Positions 1 to 8,373 of a stretch of DNA of 31,516 nucleotides are shown piece after piece. A model generated the notes under the pieces. That model worked only from the letters and a program-made list of their open reading frames with translations, made no database searches and was not told where the DNA came from. This stretch comes from JABDOU01 sp041609995 (lineage in GTDB: Bacteria; Actinomycetota; Acidimicrobiia; Spongiisociales; SHLN01), in the NCBI GenBank assembly GCA_041609995.1, contig JBFIPU010000020.1:1-31516 (forward strand). Reading direction: 5' to 3'. The stretch's first letter is position 1. Every line of letters begins with the position of its first letter. Position numbers and translations under genes: made by a program.

Positions 1-788
1 AACACGGTCAAATCCACCATCGGCTGGGTCACCGTCCGTTCCACACGGATGAACACGGCGGTGCCCACGGCGGCCGTGCCGAGCAACGACAGCACGAATC
101 GGTCGGTGAAGCCCGCTTCCTGAGCAATGGTCAGGCCCAGCAGCAGCGACGCAAGGGTGACCAGCAGAACGACGGCTCCCAGGAGGTCGAAAGCCTGCCG
201 CCCCTTGGCGGGGAGCGCTTGCACGAATCGCCAGGCCGCCAGCGTCCCGAGAATCCCGACGGGGATGTTGACGAAGAAGATCCACTGCCAACTGAGCACA
301 TCAATGATGTAGCCGCCGGCGGTCGGGCCCGTGATGATTCCCAGAGACACGACCGACCCGCCCACGCCGAGGGCTCGTCCGCGCTCTTGCGCAGGAAAGG
401 CTTCCGTGAGAATGGCAAGCCCGAGAGACAACGTCATCGCGGCGCCCACTCCCTGCAGGATTCTGAAACCGATCAACCATCCAATCGTGGGCGACAGGCC
501 GCACAGACCCGACGCGATCGTGAACACGACGAAACCAGCCGTGTAGATCCACTTCTTCCCGAGCATGTCGCCGAGCCGCCCGACTGCCAGGGTCAGGGCC
601 GCCTGGGTGAGGAGATACGAGATCACCACCCAAGGGGCCACTTGGAACGTCGTGTCGAGTTCCTCGACGAGGGTCGGAAGGGCGATGTTGACGATCGAGG
701 CGTCGACGGTCGCAAGGAAGATCCCCAACGCCACGGCGAGCATGACGAGCCACTTGCGCGAGTAGTCGATCTCATGGGCCGGGTTCAC
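1..788 (-). CDS. MFS transporter, DHA2 (EmrB/QacA-type) family, 3' part cut by window edge
   Basis: Reading the minus strand from a GTG at 788 gives an open frame to the window start, about 262 residues with no stop. Residues 10-30 form a hydrophobic first membrane segment followed by the DHA2-type pattern VDASIVNIALP. The MFS loop motif GRLGDMLGKKW lies near residues 67-77 and GPTAGGYI near 152-159, and several further hydrophobic segments follow. This family exports drugs or other small hydrophobic compounds by proton antiport across the inner membrane; the substrate cannot be told. The start is uncertain because no clear ribosome binding site precedes the GTG; an internal ATG lies inside the first membrane segment. 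The usual 14-helix protein is about 450-500 residues, so roughly half is missing beyond the edge. It lies downstream of pilT on the same strand. Confidence 0.85.
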   Translation of the reverse strand, partial: MNPAHEIDYSRKWLVMLAVALGIFLATVDASIVNIALPTLVEELDTTFQVAPWVVISYLLTQAALTLAVGRLGDMLGKKWIYTAGFVVFTIASGLCGLSPTIGWLIGFRILQGVGAAMTLSLGLAILTEAFPAQERGRALGVGGSVVSLGIITGPTAGGYIIDVLSWQWIFFVNIPVGILGTLAAWRFVQALPAKGRQAFDLLGAVVLLVTLASLLLGLTIAQEAGFTDRFVLSLLGTAAVGTAVFIRVERTVTQPMVDLTV

Positions 789-935
789 GTGACGACGGTA
801 GTCCGGAGGTACCGACCGCGAAATTCGGCCTCGGACTGTGGAGGTCCGCAGGACTCGACGGGTCGAGCAACGAAGGCACTCGGGCTGCGACGCCGGCTGC
901 CGCCGGCGGTCGGTTGAGTTAGGGGCGGGACCGGG

Positions 936-2027
936 CTAGCTGGCCTGCTGCTCCGGCGGGCGCATCGTCTGCTGGATGCGCACCTTGAAATCGGACGCGT
1001 TGGTGGCGTGTGACAGGGCGTCGTCGTAGGTGATCGTCCCGTTCTGGTAGAGCGAGATCAGCGTCTGGTCGAAGCTGTGCATGCCGTAGAACTCGCCGTC
1101 CTCGATGAGGTCGCGAAGTTGGTGGGTCTTCTCGGAGTCGACGATCCGGTCGAATACCCGGGGGTTCATCGTCATGACCTCGGTCGCCGGGATTCGTCCG
1201 ATTCCGTCGCTCTTGGGAATGAGACGCTGCGACACGATGCCCTGGAGCGTGCCGGCCAGCATCAGGCGGATTCCCTGGTGCTGGAACGGCGGGAAGAAGT
1301 CCAGTAGCCGGTTGATCGTCTCGGTCGCATCGAGGGTATGCAGCGACGACAGGACCAGGTGTCCCGTGTCGGCGGCCTGGATCGCCGCTTCGGCTGTGTC
1401 CTTGTCGCGAATCTCGCCGATCAAGATCACGTCGGGATCCTGGCGCAGTACTCGCCGCAACGCCTGGTCGAAACTGACCGTATCGACACCCAGCTCTCGT
1501 TGGGACACGAGGGCCATCTTGTCCGGGTGCAAGACTTCGATTGGATCTTCGATGGTGATGATGTTGACGCGCCGGGTGCTGTTGATCGCATCGACCATGG
1601 CCGCCATCGTGGTCGTCTTCCCGCAGCCGGTGGGACCGGTCACGAGAATCAAGCCGCGCGGTGCCTGCGCCAGCCGGCTCAACACGGGAGGCAGGCCCAG
1701 CTCCGCGAAGGAACGGCTGGCCGGCTGCACGGCCCGAATCACGAGGCTGATGGAGGTGCGCTGGCGGTAGACGTTCACCCGAAAACGGCCGAGCTGGGTC
1801 TTTCCGTAGGCGAAGTCGGCCTCGTGGATGTCGCGAAAGCTGGCGACGGCTCGAGGCGGCATGACCGACTGCGACCACGCCTCGGTATCGGCGGGAGTGA
1901 TTGGGGGCAGGTCCACGGGTTGGAGCTGCCCATCGATGCGAATCATGGGCGGCGAACCCACTTTCAGGTGCAGGTCCGAGCCATGAACCTCGACCATTTT
2001 CGCCAGAAGATCGTCTAGTGACGGCAT
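936..2027 (-). CDS. pilT: PilT-family type IV pilus retraction ATPase
   Basis: The 363-residue protein has all PilT/GspE hallmarks: Walker A GPTGCGKT (131-138), Asp box TIEDPIEVLH, Walker B DVILIGEIRD, His box GHLVLSSLHT, and a C-terminal stretch matching the retraction-ATPase helix (HQLRDLIEDG). The N-terminus LLAKMVEVHGSDLHL is typical of PilT. The ATG at 2027 is chosen because AAGGAG lies 9 nt upstream; an in-frame start at 2141 would overlap the neighbouring gene. PilT hexamers power pilus disassembly and twitching at the cytoplasmic face of the membrane. No other pilus gene is in the window, so its partners must lie elsewhere or beyond the left edge. The 56-nt gap to the deacetylase gene upstream suggests cotranscription. 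Family assignment is firm; actual twitching is inferred. Confidence 0.93.
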   Translation of the reverse strand: MPSLDDLLAKMVEVHGSDLHLKVGSPPMIRIDGQLQPVDLPPITPADTEAWSQSVMPPRAVASFRDIHEADFAYGKTQLGRFRVNVYRQRTSISLVIRAVQPASRSFAELGLPPVLSRLAQAPRGLILVTGPTGCGKTTTMAAMVDAINSTRRVNIITIEDPIEVLHPDKMALVSQRELGVDTVSFDQALRRVLRQDPDVILIGEIRDKDTAEAAIQAADTGHLVLSSLHTLDATETINRLLDFFPPFQHQGIRLMLAGTLQGIVSQRLIPKSDGIGRIPATEVMTMNPRVFDRIVDSEKTHQLRDLIEDGEFYGMHSFDQTLISLYQNGTITYDDALSHATNASDFKVRIQQTMRPPEQQAS

Positions 2028-2083
2028 CCGCAAATGCTCCTTGTTCCGGTAGACCTCAATATCGGCATTCGATCGAGGCGGCT

Positions 2084-3097
2084 TTATGTGAGATTCCAAT
2101 ACCTGCTCTGGACCGCCTGCGCCTCCTTGAGCCGCTCCCACCCCTGTTCGTCGGTGCTTACACCACCGCCCGGGGTGTCGAAACCGGCCAGCGACTCGAT
2201 TGTGGCCCGGGTCGAGGTCTCGAGGGCCTCCAAGTCATAGCCGCCTTCGAGGAAGAAGATGGTGCGATTCGTCGGCACAGTCGAACCCAGCATGCGCGTG
2301 ATGACCCCGTAGTCGCCGGCCTGCAGACGAACCGAAGCCAGGGGATCACGATCATGAGCGTCGTAGCCCGCGCTCACCAGCAGCCAATCCGGCTGGTATT
2401 CGGCCAGGATCGGGATGACGAGGTTCTCGGTGGCCGCGACGTAGAGATCGCCACCACTGCGCGCCGCCACTGGAACGTTGACCGTGAGACCCTCCCCTGC
2501 CGCCTCTCCGCTCTCATCGAACCAACCGGTACCCGGGTACAGCGGATATTCGTGGATCGATATGAACAGCACGTCTGGATTGTCGTACAGCGAGTGCTGG
2601 GTCCCGTTCCCATGGTGGACGTCCCAATCGAAGACCGCCACCCGGCTCCCCTGCTCGGCCAACCAGGCCGCCGTGATGGCGATGTTGTTGAAGAGGCAGA
2701 ACCCCATCGCCCGGTCCGCCTCGGCGTGATGGCCCGGCGGGCGCAGCGAGAGAAATGCGGTATCGGCCAGACCATCGGTCAAAGCCTGGACCGCCATCGG
2801 TCCTGCTCCTGCCGCTCGCGCCGCTGCGTCGAACGAGTTGGCGGAGGCAGATGTGTCCGGGTCGAGCCGGCCCCCGCCGGCCGCCGAAATCTCCTCGATC
2901 GACCTGACGTACGGACGGGTGTGAATCAAGTGCAGCAACTCGGGGTCGGCCGGCTCGGGCTCCGCCTCGATGAGCTCTACCCCGGCGGCTGACCGCACCC
3001 CCCGCACCACCGCGTCGAGGCGCTCGGGTCGCTCCGGATGACCGGGTGGGTTCGTGTGACCACGAAACCGCTCGTCAAACACGTGGAAGAGCCTCAT
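2084..3097 (-). CDS. histone deacetylase-family (class II HDAC/AcuC-like) zinc hydrolase
   Basis: The 337-residue product carries the HDAC fold signatures in order: HPERPERLDAV near the N-terminus, LRPPGHHAE (active-site His pair), FDWDVHHGNGTQ (zinc ligands Asp and His), SIHEYPLYPGTG, SAGYDAHDRDPL (second zinc Asp) and EGGYDLEAL near the C-terminus. Bacterial members remove acetyl or acyl groups from proteins (AcuC) or small amines such as acetylpolyamines; sequence alone does not decide. Two starts are possible, GTG at 3103 and ATG at 3097. The ATG is preferred because AAGG lies seven bases before it. The gene is divergent from the NUDIX gene across a 109-bp gap that probably holds both promoters. 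All catalytic residues appear intact. Confidence 0.92.
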   Translation of the reverse strand: MRLFHVFDERFRGHTNPPGHPERPERLDAVVRGVRSAAGVELIEAEPEPADPELLHLIHTRPYVRSIEEISAAGGGRLDPDTSASANSFDAAARAAGAGPMAVQALTDGLADTAFLSLRPPGHHAEADRAMGFCLFNNIAITAAWLAEQGSRVAVFDWDVHHGNGTQHSLYDNPDVLFISIHEYPLYPGTGWFDESGEAAGEGLTVNVPVAARSGGDLYVAATENLVIPILAEYQPDWLLVSAGYDAHDRDPLASVRLQAGDYGVITRMLGSTVPTNRTIFFLEGGYDLEALETSTRATIESLAGFDTPGGGVSTDEQGWERLKEAQAVQSRYWNLT

Positions 3098-3206
3098 GCG
3101 CACACCTTACGTGCTCCCGCCCCACCGATCACGGAGAGGGCCAACTGGTACCCTCACCCTCCGATTCGGGCCCAGCGATCGCCCGGGTGTCGCGACCGGA
3201 GGCGCC

Positions 3207-3623
3207 ATGGCAACCGTCTATGACTTCTCAGCCGGCGGCATCGTCCGCTCTGCATCCGGCGAGGTTGTCGTGATCCAATTCCAGAACCTCGCCGGAGAGC
3301 CGGTGTGGGGGCTGCCGAAAGGGCACCCGAAAAAGCACGAAACGGCCATCGAGGCAGCCCTCCGCGAGACTTCCGAGGAAACAGGGCTGCTCGTCGAGGC
3401 CGAGGCCGGTCGAGAGCCGGGGGTCATCGACTATTGGTTCAGGAACAAGTCCGGTGACCTCGTGCACAAACGCGTCGAGTTCTATCTCATGCGGCCGGTG
3501 GGGGGAGACATTTCCGACCACGACGAGGAGGTCATCGAAGCAAGATGGATGGCGCTCGCCGATGCACTCGAGCTGTTGACGTACGAGAATGAACGCGACA
3601 TGCTGGCGAGGACATGCGCCTGA
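3207..3623 (+). CDS. NUDIX hydrolase (MutT4-like position)
   Basis: The 138-residue protein contains a complete Nudix box, G-HPKKH-E-TAIEAAL-RE-TSEETGL, at about residues 37-59, which binds the divalent metal and catalyses hydrolysis of nucleoside diphosphates linked to another moiety. The N-terminus (YDFSAGGIV) is usual for the family. An upstream in-frame ATG at 3096 exists, but the ATG at 3207 follows GGAGG closely and starts at the expected fold boundary. The position two genes before the MviN-type pseudokinase and sigM matches M. tuberculosis mutT4 (Rv3908). The substrate is unknown: sanitising of oxidised nucleotides or dinucleoside polyphosphates is possible. The stop overlaps the next start by 10 bases, implying translational coupling. 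Confidence 0.9.
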   Translation: MATVYDFSAGGIVRSASGEVVVIQFQNLAGEPVWGLPKGHPKKHETAIEAALRETSEETGLLVEAEAGREPGVIDYWFRNKSGDLVHKRVEFYLMRPVGGDISDHDEEVIEARWMALADALELLTYENERDMLARTCA

Positions 3624-4333
3624 CCGGCGAATGGCCGGGGCGGGTCCATATGCGCACCCGCTGGGGATCTGCCCGGGCGCGCCCCCGCAACCACCTGACC
3701 CGCGACGCCCTTCTCAGCGTGGGGCGACACAACACCAAGTTGATCCGGGCAACCAGCCGTGCCCTCATCGGGCTGGGTGCTCCGGCCGTTTTCTCGCCTC
3801 CCAATCCACCCGACCGGATCGCAGCGTGGCGGGAAGCCGGCTACGTGCCCTACTCGAGGTTTGGCGTCATGCGCGCTCCGCTCACGCAACCGGTTCCGGC
3901 CGGACGCTTCCCGGTCGCCATTGGAAACGGCGGCTCGGTGGCGGCGGCAATCTCCGTCGACCAATCGGCGTTCGAGCCGGAGTGGCAATACGACGACGCT
4001 TGCCTCGAAGACGCCCTGGAAGCCACCGCCACCCGCGCATTGCTCATTTGTGAGGTGGAGAGCGTCCTGAGCGGCTACGCGGTGGTCGGCCTGGCCGGGC
4101 CCCAGGGATTCCTGCAGCGGCTGGCAGTGCACCCGAATCATCATCGCCGGGGTATCGGCCGCGCTCTGGTCAGAGCCGGCATGCAATGGTCTCGCAACCG
4201 CGGGGCGGGGATCATGGTCCTGAACATGAAACTCGACAATGAGGTCGCCCGCCGCCTCTATCGGGGTGAAGGCTTCGTCGAAGACACCGCCCCGCTGGTG
4301 GTCATGCGGCTCGATCCCGCCACCAGCGGATAG
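3614..4333 (+). CDS. GNAT-family N-acetyltransferase
   Basis: The 239-residue protein has a clear C-terminal GNAT domain: the acetyl-CoA pyrophosphate-binding motif A reads LQRLAVHPNHHRRGIGRALV (about 173-192), followed by LDNEVARRLYRGEGF, the typical motif B segment. The first about 85 residues are Arg-rich and resemble a partial second GNAT-like half (WREAGYVPYSRFGVMRAPL), so it may be a tandem fold with a degenerate N-terminal half. The substrate is not predictable. The ATG at 3614 lies inside the end of the NUDIX gene and follows GCGAGGAC, suggesting coupled translation. In M. tuberculosis the corresponding slot holds a different membrane protein (Rv3909), so this gene is a lineage-specific replacement or insertion. 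Confidence 0.85.
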   Translation: MRLTGEWPGRVHMRTRWGSARARPRNHLTRDALLSVGRHNTKLIRATSRALIGLGAPAVFSPPNPPDRIAAWREAGYVPYSRFGVMRAPLTQPVPAGRFPVAIGNGGSVAAAISVDQSAFEPEWQYDDACLEDALEATATRALLICEVESVLSGYAVVGLAGPQGFLQRLAVHPNHHRRGIGRALVRAGMQWSRNRGAGIMVLNMKLDNEVARRLYRGEGFVEDTAPLVVMRLDPATSG

Positions 4334-4342
4334 CCTCTGACC

Positions 4343-5608
4343 ATGCTCCCCTCGCGGTATCACACCGAGATCCGGACCGGGCGGGACGCCGATATCGAGG
4401 AGTGGTTGGCGGCTGACGACAAGCTCGACCGGCCGGTGCTGATCCGCCAACTCGATCCGACTGCGTCAGCCCACCGCCGCCACGCGTTTCTACGCTCGGT
4501 TCGACAGGCCGCCTCGATCTCGCACACCCATCTGGTTGACGTATACGCCGCCGATCAAAACAATGATGTGGCGTATGGCGTGTTCGAGTGGTCCGGGGGC
4601 ATGACCATCGCCGACCGGGTGGAAGCCGGCATGGCGATGCGGACCGAAGAGTTCCTGCCCAACGCCGCCGGGCTGGCCGAAGCGCTCGACGCCCTCCACC
4701 AGCGGGGCTACGTGCATGGCGGGGTGGATGCAAGCGCTGTGTTCTATGTGGCGGGGCATCCCGCCAAGCTGGGCGCATTCGGCCGACCATCCGATGAAGC
4801 CACCCCCCGTGACGACGTGGCAGCACTGGCCGGGGTTCTCCGGCAGGCTGCCGGCGGGGCCGGTTCTTGGGACGACGAGATCGGCCCACACGTTTCGGTC
4901 ATCCTGGATGACGCCGAGGCGGGCAACCTGACGGCCGCCGAGTTGGCAGACGCTCTGCACGCTGCTCCCGGCCCGGGCCCGGCCCCACCTCCCACGCAGA
5001 ATTGGTCATGGCGCTGGATCGGCCCGGGCGGAATCCTCGTGGCGTTGGCGGTGGCAGCCGGTGTCCTCGCACTGTTGACCCAGCGGGGTGACGAGGCACC
5101 CTTTCAGGTACCGGAGGCGTCAACGACGACCGAGCCGACGGTCGTGCCCACGACGACCATCCCGGCCAGCAGGGCACGCGTATCCGTCACAGAAGTGTCC
5201 GTGTACGATCCACTCGGGGATGGCACCGAGTTCGACCGCCGCCTGCCCGCCTTGATCGACAACGATCCCGATTCGGCTTGGCGGACAGAACGCTACTTCG
5301 ATCCCTTGAGCAGCATCAAGGCAGGCGTCGGGATCGTGGTCGGCCTGGGTAATGATCCCCGGGCAGTGACGATCACGGGTTCTCCCGGGACCGTGCTGGA
5401 GCTGCGCTGGACCCCGCGCGCGATTCCCCCGGAGCGCCCGTCCGACTGGGAGACCGTGGCCGCCGGGGTGCTGGAAGAGGGTCCCACCAGCTTCGAGCTC
5501 GCAGAAAGAACGGGTGGCCTGTGGCTCATTTGGCTCACCGGGGTAGCAGAACAGGACGAGGGCGAGTTCCACTACTCGTTCCTGCAGGAAGTACGGTTCA
5601 GCCGATGA
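4343..5608 (+). CDS. MviN-type pseudokinase with membrane anchor and extracellular discoidin-like domain (no MurJ part)
   Basis: The 421-residue protein has a kinase-like cytoplasmic half (about 1-210), one membrane segment (about 226-246), a Thr/Pro-rich linker (253-275) and an outside domain (276-421) with the discoidin-like pattern LIDNDPDSAWRT. Key kinase residues are missing: the beta-3 Lys position reads VLIRQL, the HRD position reads HGG (125-127), and GAFG replaces DFG. In mycobacteria the same chain is fused behind the MurJ lipid II flippase in MviN (Rv3910), where the pseudokinase binds FhaA when phosphorylated. Here the 14-helix flippase is absent, and only the regulatory half stands between the GNAT gene and the sigma factor. 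Its role as an envelope-synthesis regulator is inferred from synteny. No clear ribosome binding site precedes the ATG; the gene starts 9 nt after the GNAT stop. Confidence 0.82.
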   Translation: MLPSRYHTEIRTGRDADIEEWLAADDKLDRPVLIRQLDPTASAHRRHAFLRSVRQAASISHTHLVDVYAADQNNDVAYGVFEWSGGMTIADRVEAGMAMRTEEFLPNAAGLAEALDALHQRGYVHGGVDASAVFYVAGHPAKLGAFGRPSDEATPRDDVAALAGVLRQAAGGAGSWDDEIGPHVSVILDDAEAGNLTAAELADALHAAPGPGPAPPPTQNWSWRWIGPGGILVALAVAAGVLALLTQRGDEAPFQVPEASTTTEPTVVPTTTIPASRARVSVTEVSVYDPLGDGTEFDRRLPALIDNDPDSAWRTERYFDPLSSIKAGVGIVVGLGNDPRAVTITGSPGTVLELRWTPRAIPPERPSDWETVAAGVLEEGPTSFELAERTGGLWLIWLTGVAEQDEGEFHYSFLQEVRFSR

Positions 5609-5640
5609 CGTCGCCGACGGGTGGTACGACGGAAGGTCAA

Positions 5641-6204
5641 ATGACGGACCGCGAGCTGATCGACCGTTTTCTGGCCGGCGATCAGAACGCCTTCACCCGC
5701 CTCATGCAGGCCCACGAGGATCGCGTCTTCGGGCTGTGTCTCCGCATGTTGCGCGACCGGGGGAAGGCGCTGGACGCCACCCAGGACACCTTTCTCACTC
5801 TTTATCGCAAAGCAGACCGCTACCACGGAAAGAGCGCTTTTTCTACGTGGCTGTATCGGGTGGCGATCAACACCTGCTACGACCACATGCGCAAAGAGAA
5901 GCGCAAGCGGGCAGACGCCTTACCCGATCACCTCGACCCGGTCGATCCCCATGTGACCGACGAGATGCGGGCAGTCGAGCTCCGTCCCGACTTGGAAGCG
6001 GCACTGGCGACGCTCCAACCGGAATTTCGGAGCGCCGTCGTCCTCGTCGACATGGAGGGACACTCGCTCGAGACCGCCGCCCAACTCCTCGACATCCCCA
6101 TTGGCACCGTGAAGTCCCGCGTCTTTCGGGGACGGCGGAACCTGGCGGCTGTTCTCGGGAACTTTTCGCCCCGTCCAGACACTCCAAGGGATGACAGTGG
6201 ATAA
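5641..6204 (+). CDS. sigM: ECF RNA polymerase sigma factor, SigM-like
   Basis: This 187-residue protein has region 2 (about residues 10-85, with DATQDTFLTLYRKADRY and FSTWLYRVAINTCYDHMRK) and region 4 (about 120-175, with LDIPIGTVKSRVFRGRRNL as the -35-binding helix-turn-helix). There is no region 1.1 or 3, as in ECF factors. The ATG at 5641 follows GGAAGG; an alternative ATG at 5605 overlaps the previous stop as ATGA and would add 12 residues. The next gene overlaps it by 14 bases and encodes a membrane anti-sigma candidate. Position before trxB and trxA matches sigM of M. tuberculosis (Rv3911). It probably responds to an envelope or redox signal; the signal is inferred only. Confidence 0.9.
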   Translation: MTDRELIDRFLAGDQNAFTRLMQAHEDRVFGLCLRMLRDRGKALDATQDTFLTLYRKADRYHGKSAFSTWLYRVAINTCYDHMRKEKRKRADALPDHLDPVDPHVTDEMRAVELRPDLEAALATLQPEFRSAVVLVDMEGHSLETAAQLLDIPIGTVKSRVFRGRRNLAAVLGNFSPRPDTPRDDSG

Positions 6205-7030
6205 CGACCGAGAGCTTCCCGACATGCCCCCCGAGTTCGCCGACGTCTCCCCCGAGCGGATGGAAGTCCTGATCGATTTCATCGACGGACGGCTTGATGA
6301 GTCCGAGACCGCCATCTTCGAGGCATCCCTCACCGAGAACGAGCGTCGCGAGGTCGAACTGCAACGGGCTGTCCGCTCGATCCTCGACGACGCCCCCGCC
6401 GTCAAGATGACGGACATCGAACGCGCCCAGCTCCGCACTGCCATCCATGATGTCGCCGGCACACGTTCGCGTCGCCTCGCCGGTCTGCTGCCGGCCTGGC
6501 AGGGTCGGGTCAACTGGGTGGCATTGGGGAGCGTCGCTGCCAGCCTGATCCTGGTGGTGGCGGCCGCCACCGTCTTGAGCAACGGTGTCCGGTTCAGCGA
6601 CGGTGACGAGGGGGCCGACGCGATCGCAATAGCCGAGTCGGCGGCTCCGACGACCGCACCGGCGGCCGCATCGACCACGACGGCCATGGATACTGCCGGC
6701 GCTCTCAACCTCGAGAGCCTGCAGTCGATCGAAGAGCCGGCTGAAGAGAGCGCAGCCGATTTCTCGACGCTGACGATAATCCGCGAGCGCGACGTCCTCG
6801 AAGTCCTCGACGAGACCCCGGGTCCGCCCCGGGCCTATAACCCGGACAACCTGGAATGCCGCGACGAGATCATCGACGGAGAGGTGGTATTCGGGTATCT
6901 GGGGGCATGGACCACTGACGCCGGGCGGCGTCTCGACGCCGTTCTGTTCAAAGTTGAAGACGGCCGGCGGACCACGGTCCTGATCCTCGATACCAGGGAC
7001 TGCTCCATGGTTTTCGAATTGGAGAACTAA
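6191..7030 (+). CDS. predicted membrane anti-sigma factor for the adjacent ECF sigma
   Basis: The 279-residue protein has an acidic N-terminal cytoplasmic part (1-110) beginning with a short anti-sigma-like helical segment (MEVLIDFIDGRLDESE), one membrane segment near residues 113-135 (VNWVALGSVAASLILVVAA) and an extracellular domain of about 140 residues preceded by an Ala/Thr-rich stretch. The HxxxCxxC zinc motif of ZAS anti-sigma factors is absent; the only cysteines are two in the last 65 residues. Overlap with the sigma gene and one-pass topology support the role, as does the matching Rv3912 slot. The outside domain may be the sensor, with its two cysteines possibly forming a disulfide. 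Function is inferred from context; no strong domain match was recognised. Confidence 0.75.
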   Translation: MTVDNDRELPDMPPEFADVSPERMEVLIDFIDGRLDESETAIFEASLTENERREVELQRAVRSILDDAPAVKMTDIERAQLRTAIHDVAGTRSRRLAGLLPAWQGRVNWVALGSVAASLILVVAAATVLSNGVRFSDGDEGADAIAIAESAAPTTAPAAASTTTAMDTAGALNLESLQSIEEPAEESAADFSTLTIIRERDVLEVLDETPGPPRAYNPDNLECRDEIIDGEVVFGYLGAWTTDAGRRLDAVLFKVEDGRRTTVLILDTRDCSMVFELEN

Positions 7031-7045
7031 CTAACCTCCAACCCC

Positions 7046-7327
7046 GTGGAGAACTTGGCCGATCAATTGGCGGATTTTCTGGAGACCACCGCTTCGCGCG
7101 TCCGGTCGCTGACGGTTGACCGGGTCGCCGGCTGGGCGCGGGCGGTGGCGCTGGGTCTCGTCGCCGCGGTGCTCGTGCTCATGGCGATCTGGTTCATCCT
7201 GGTCGGCTTCGTCCGCCTGTTGTCGACCTGGATAGACGTCAAGTTCCTGTATGCGATCTTCGGTGGACTATTTGTCGTTGGCGGTGCGTTGCTATGGAGC
7301 AAGCGCACATCGAAAGAGGCTCAATGA
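7046..7327 (+). CDS. small two-helix membrane protein of unknown function
   Basis: This 93-residue protein begins with GTG (ENLADQLADFLETTASRVRS), has an amphipathic N-terminal helix, then two hydrophobic segments at about residues 32-55 and 67-84, and a short basic tail. The layout resembles small holin-superfamily-like or phage-holin-family membrane proteins common in actinobacteria, but I do not recognise a specific family. No clear ribosome binding site precedes the GTG, which is 15 nt after the anti-sigma stop. Its stop overlaps the trxB start (ATGA), so translation is likely coupled and the gene belongs to the same operon. Confidence 0.75.
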   Translation: MENLADQLADFLETTASRVRSLTVDRVAGWARAVALGLVAAVLVLMAIWFILVGFVRLLSTWIDVKFLYAIFGGLFVVGGALLWSKRTSKEAQ

Positions 7328-8268
7328 CAGAGAGTTCCGCCACCGACGTGGAAAAGGTCCTCATCATCGGAAGCGGCCCCGCCGGGCTCACGGCCGCGAT
7401 CTACGCCGCCCGGGCCGAGCTCAACCCCCTGCTGATCGAGGGCCTGGAGCGCGGCGGGCAGCTGATGCTGACCACCGATGTCGAGAACTATCCCGGGTTT
7501 CCGGACGGGATCATGGGTCCTGAGATGATGGAGCAGTTTCGCAAGCAAGCCGAGCGGTTCGGAACCCGGATCCTGTCGAACGACGTGACACGAGTCGACT
7601 TGTCGGAACGACCGTTCGGGGTCTGGGTGGGTGAGGACGAATACCGCAGCGAGAGCGTGATCATCTCCACCGGTGCCTCTGCCAAATGGCTCGGTGTTCC
7701 GGGTGAAGAGAAGCTGCGGGGCCATGGCGTCTCGGCCTGCGCCACCTGCGACGGGTTCTTCTTCCGTGACCAGGAGGTCGTCATCGTGGGCGGGGGTGAC
7801 ACCGCGATGGAAGAGGCCCTGTTTTTGACCAAGTTCGCCAGCAAGGTCAAAGTCGTCCACCGCCGCGACGAGTTCCGCGCTTCCAAGATCATGGCCAACC
7901 GGGTGCTGCAGCACGAAAAGATCGAGGTGTTGTGGAACACCATTGTCGTGGAGATGTTGGGGGACAGCAGTGTGACAGGTGTCGTCCTCGAGGACCCCGA
8001 GACGGGGGAACGACGGGAGATGTCGACCGACGGAGTGTTCGTCGCCATCGGTCATCGTCCCAACACCGACCTCTTCAAGGGTCAACTGGAGATGAACGAG
8101 GTCGGCTACCTCCAACTCCCCGGTTGCTCGACGGCCACCAACATCGAAGGGGTGTTCGCCGCCGGCGACGTGGCTGACAGCTACTACCGGCAAGCCGTCA
8201 CGGCAGCCGGTACGGGCTGCATGGCCGCCATCGACGCCGAGCGCTGGCTGGCCGAACAAGAGCATTGA
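7324..8268 (+). CDS. trxB: thioredoxin-disulfide reductase
   Basis: The 314-residue flavoprotein transfers electrons from NADPH through FAD to thioredoxin. It has the FAD-binding Rossmann motif GSGPAGLTAAIYAARAEL (16-33), the redox-active CATC at 139-142, the NADPH-binding GGGDTAMEEALFLTKF, and the C-terminal FAD motif GVFAAGDVAD. Length is normal for low-molecular-weight TrxR. The ATG at 7324 overlaps the previous stop; an in-frame ATG at 7294 is less likely because the fold would begin with an extra tail. It is followed by trxA, giving a complete thioredoxin couple as in Rv3913-Rv3914. All cofactor and redox residues are present. Confidence 0.97.
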   Translation: MTESSATDVEKVLIIGSGPAGLTAAIYAARAELNPLLIEGLERGGQLMLTTDVENYPGFPDGIMGPEMMEQFRKQAERFGTRILSNDVTRVDLSERPFGVWVGEDEYRSESVIISTGASAKWLGVPGEEKLRGHGVSACATCDGFFFRDQEVVIVGGGDTAMEEALFLTKFASKVKVVHRRDEFRASKIMANRVLQHEKIEVLWNTIVVEMLGDSSVTGVVLEDPETGERREMSTDGVFVAIGHRPNTDLFKGQLEMNEVGYLQLPGCSTATNIEGVFAAGDVADSYYRQAVTAAGTGCMAAIDAERWLAEQEH

Positions 8269-8373
8269 CCGCAAGGACGCGCAGTCGACTCGGGTGGAAT
8301 ACAATTCCCGCCCCTGCGTTGTACGCGCGAGGAGTACGCGTGTTGCGCGACCTCAGTTGTCAGGAGATAGCAA

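Noticed and set aside
781..796. parS-like site around TTCACGTGA
   Set aside because: Only the core matches TGTTTCACGTGAAACA (about 10 of 16), and it overlaps the transporter start. A similar weak one at 25978-25993 also fails. No real parS found by eye.
919..1878. Minus-strand open frame across pilT
   Set aside because: Out-of-frame Arg/Pro-rich product; pilT in the other frame is a full match.
8265..8305. Full trxA promoter with TTGACC and TACAAT
   Set aside because: The boxes are 29 bp apart, too far; only the -10-like box remains.
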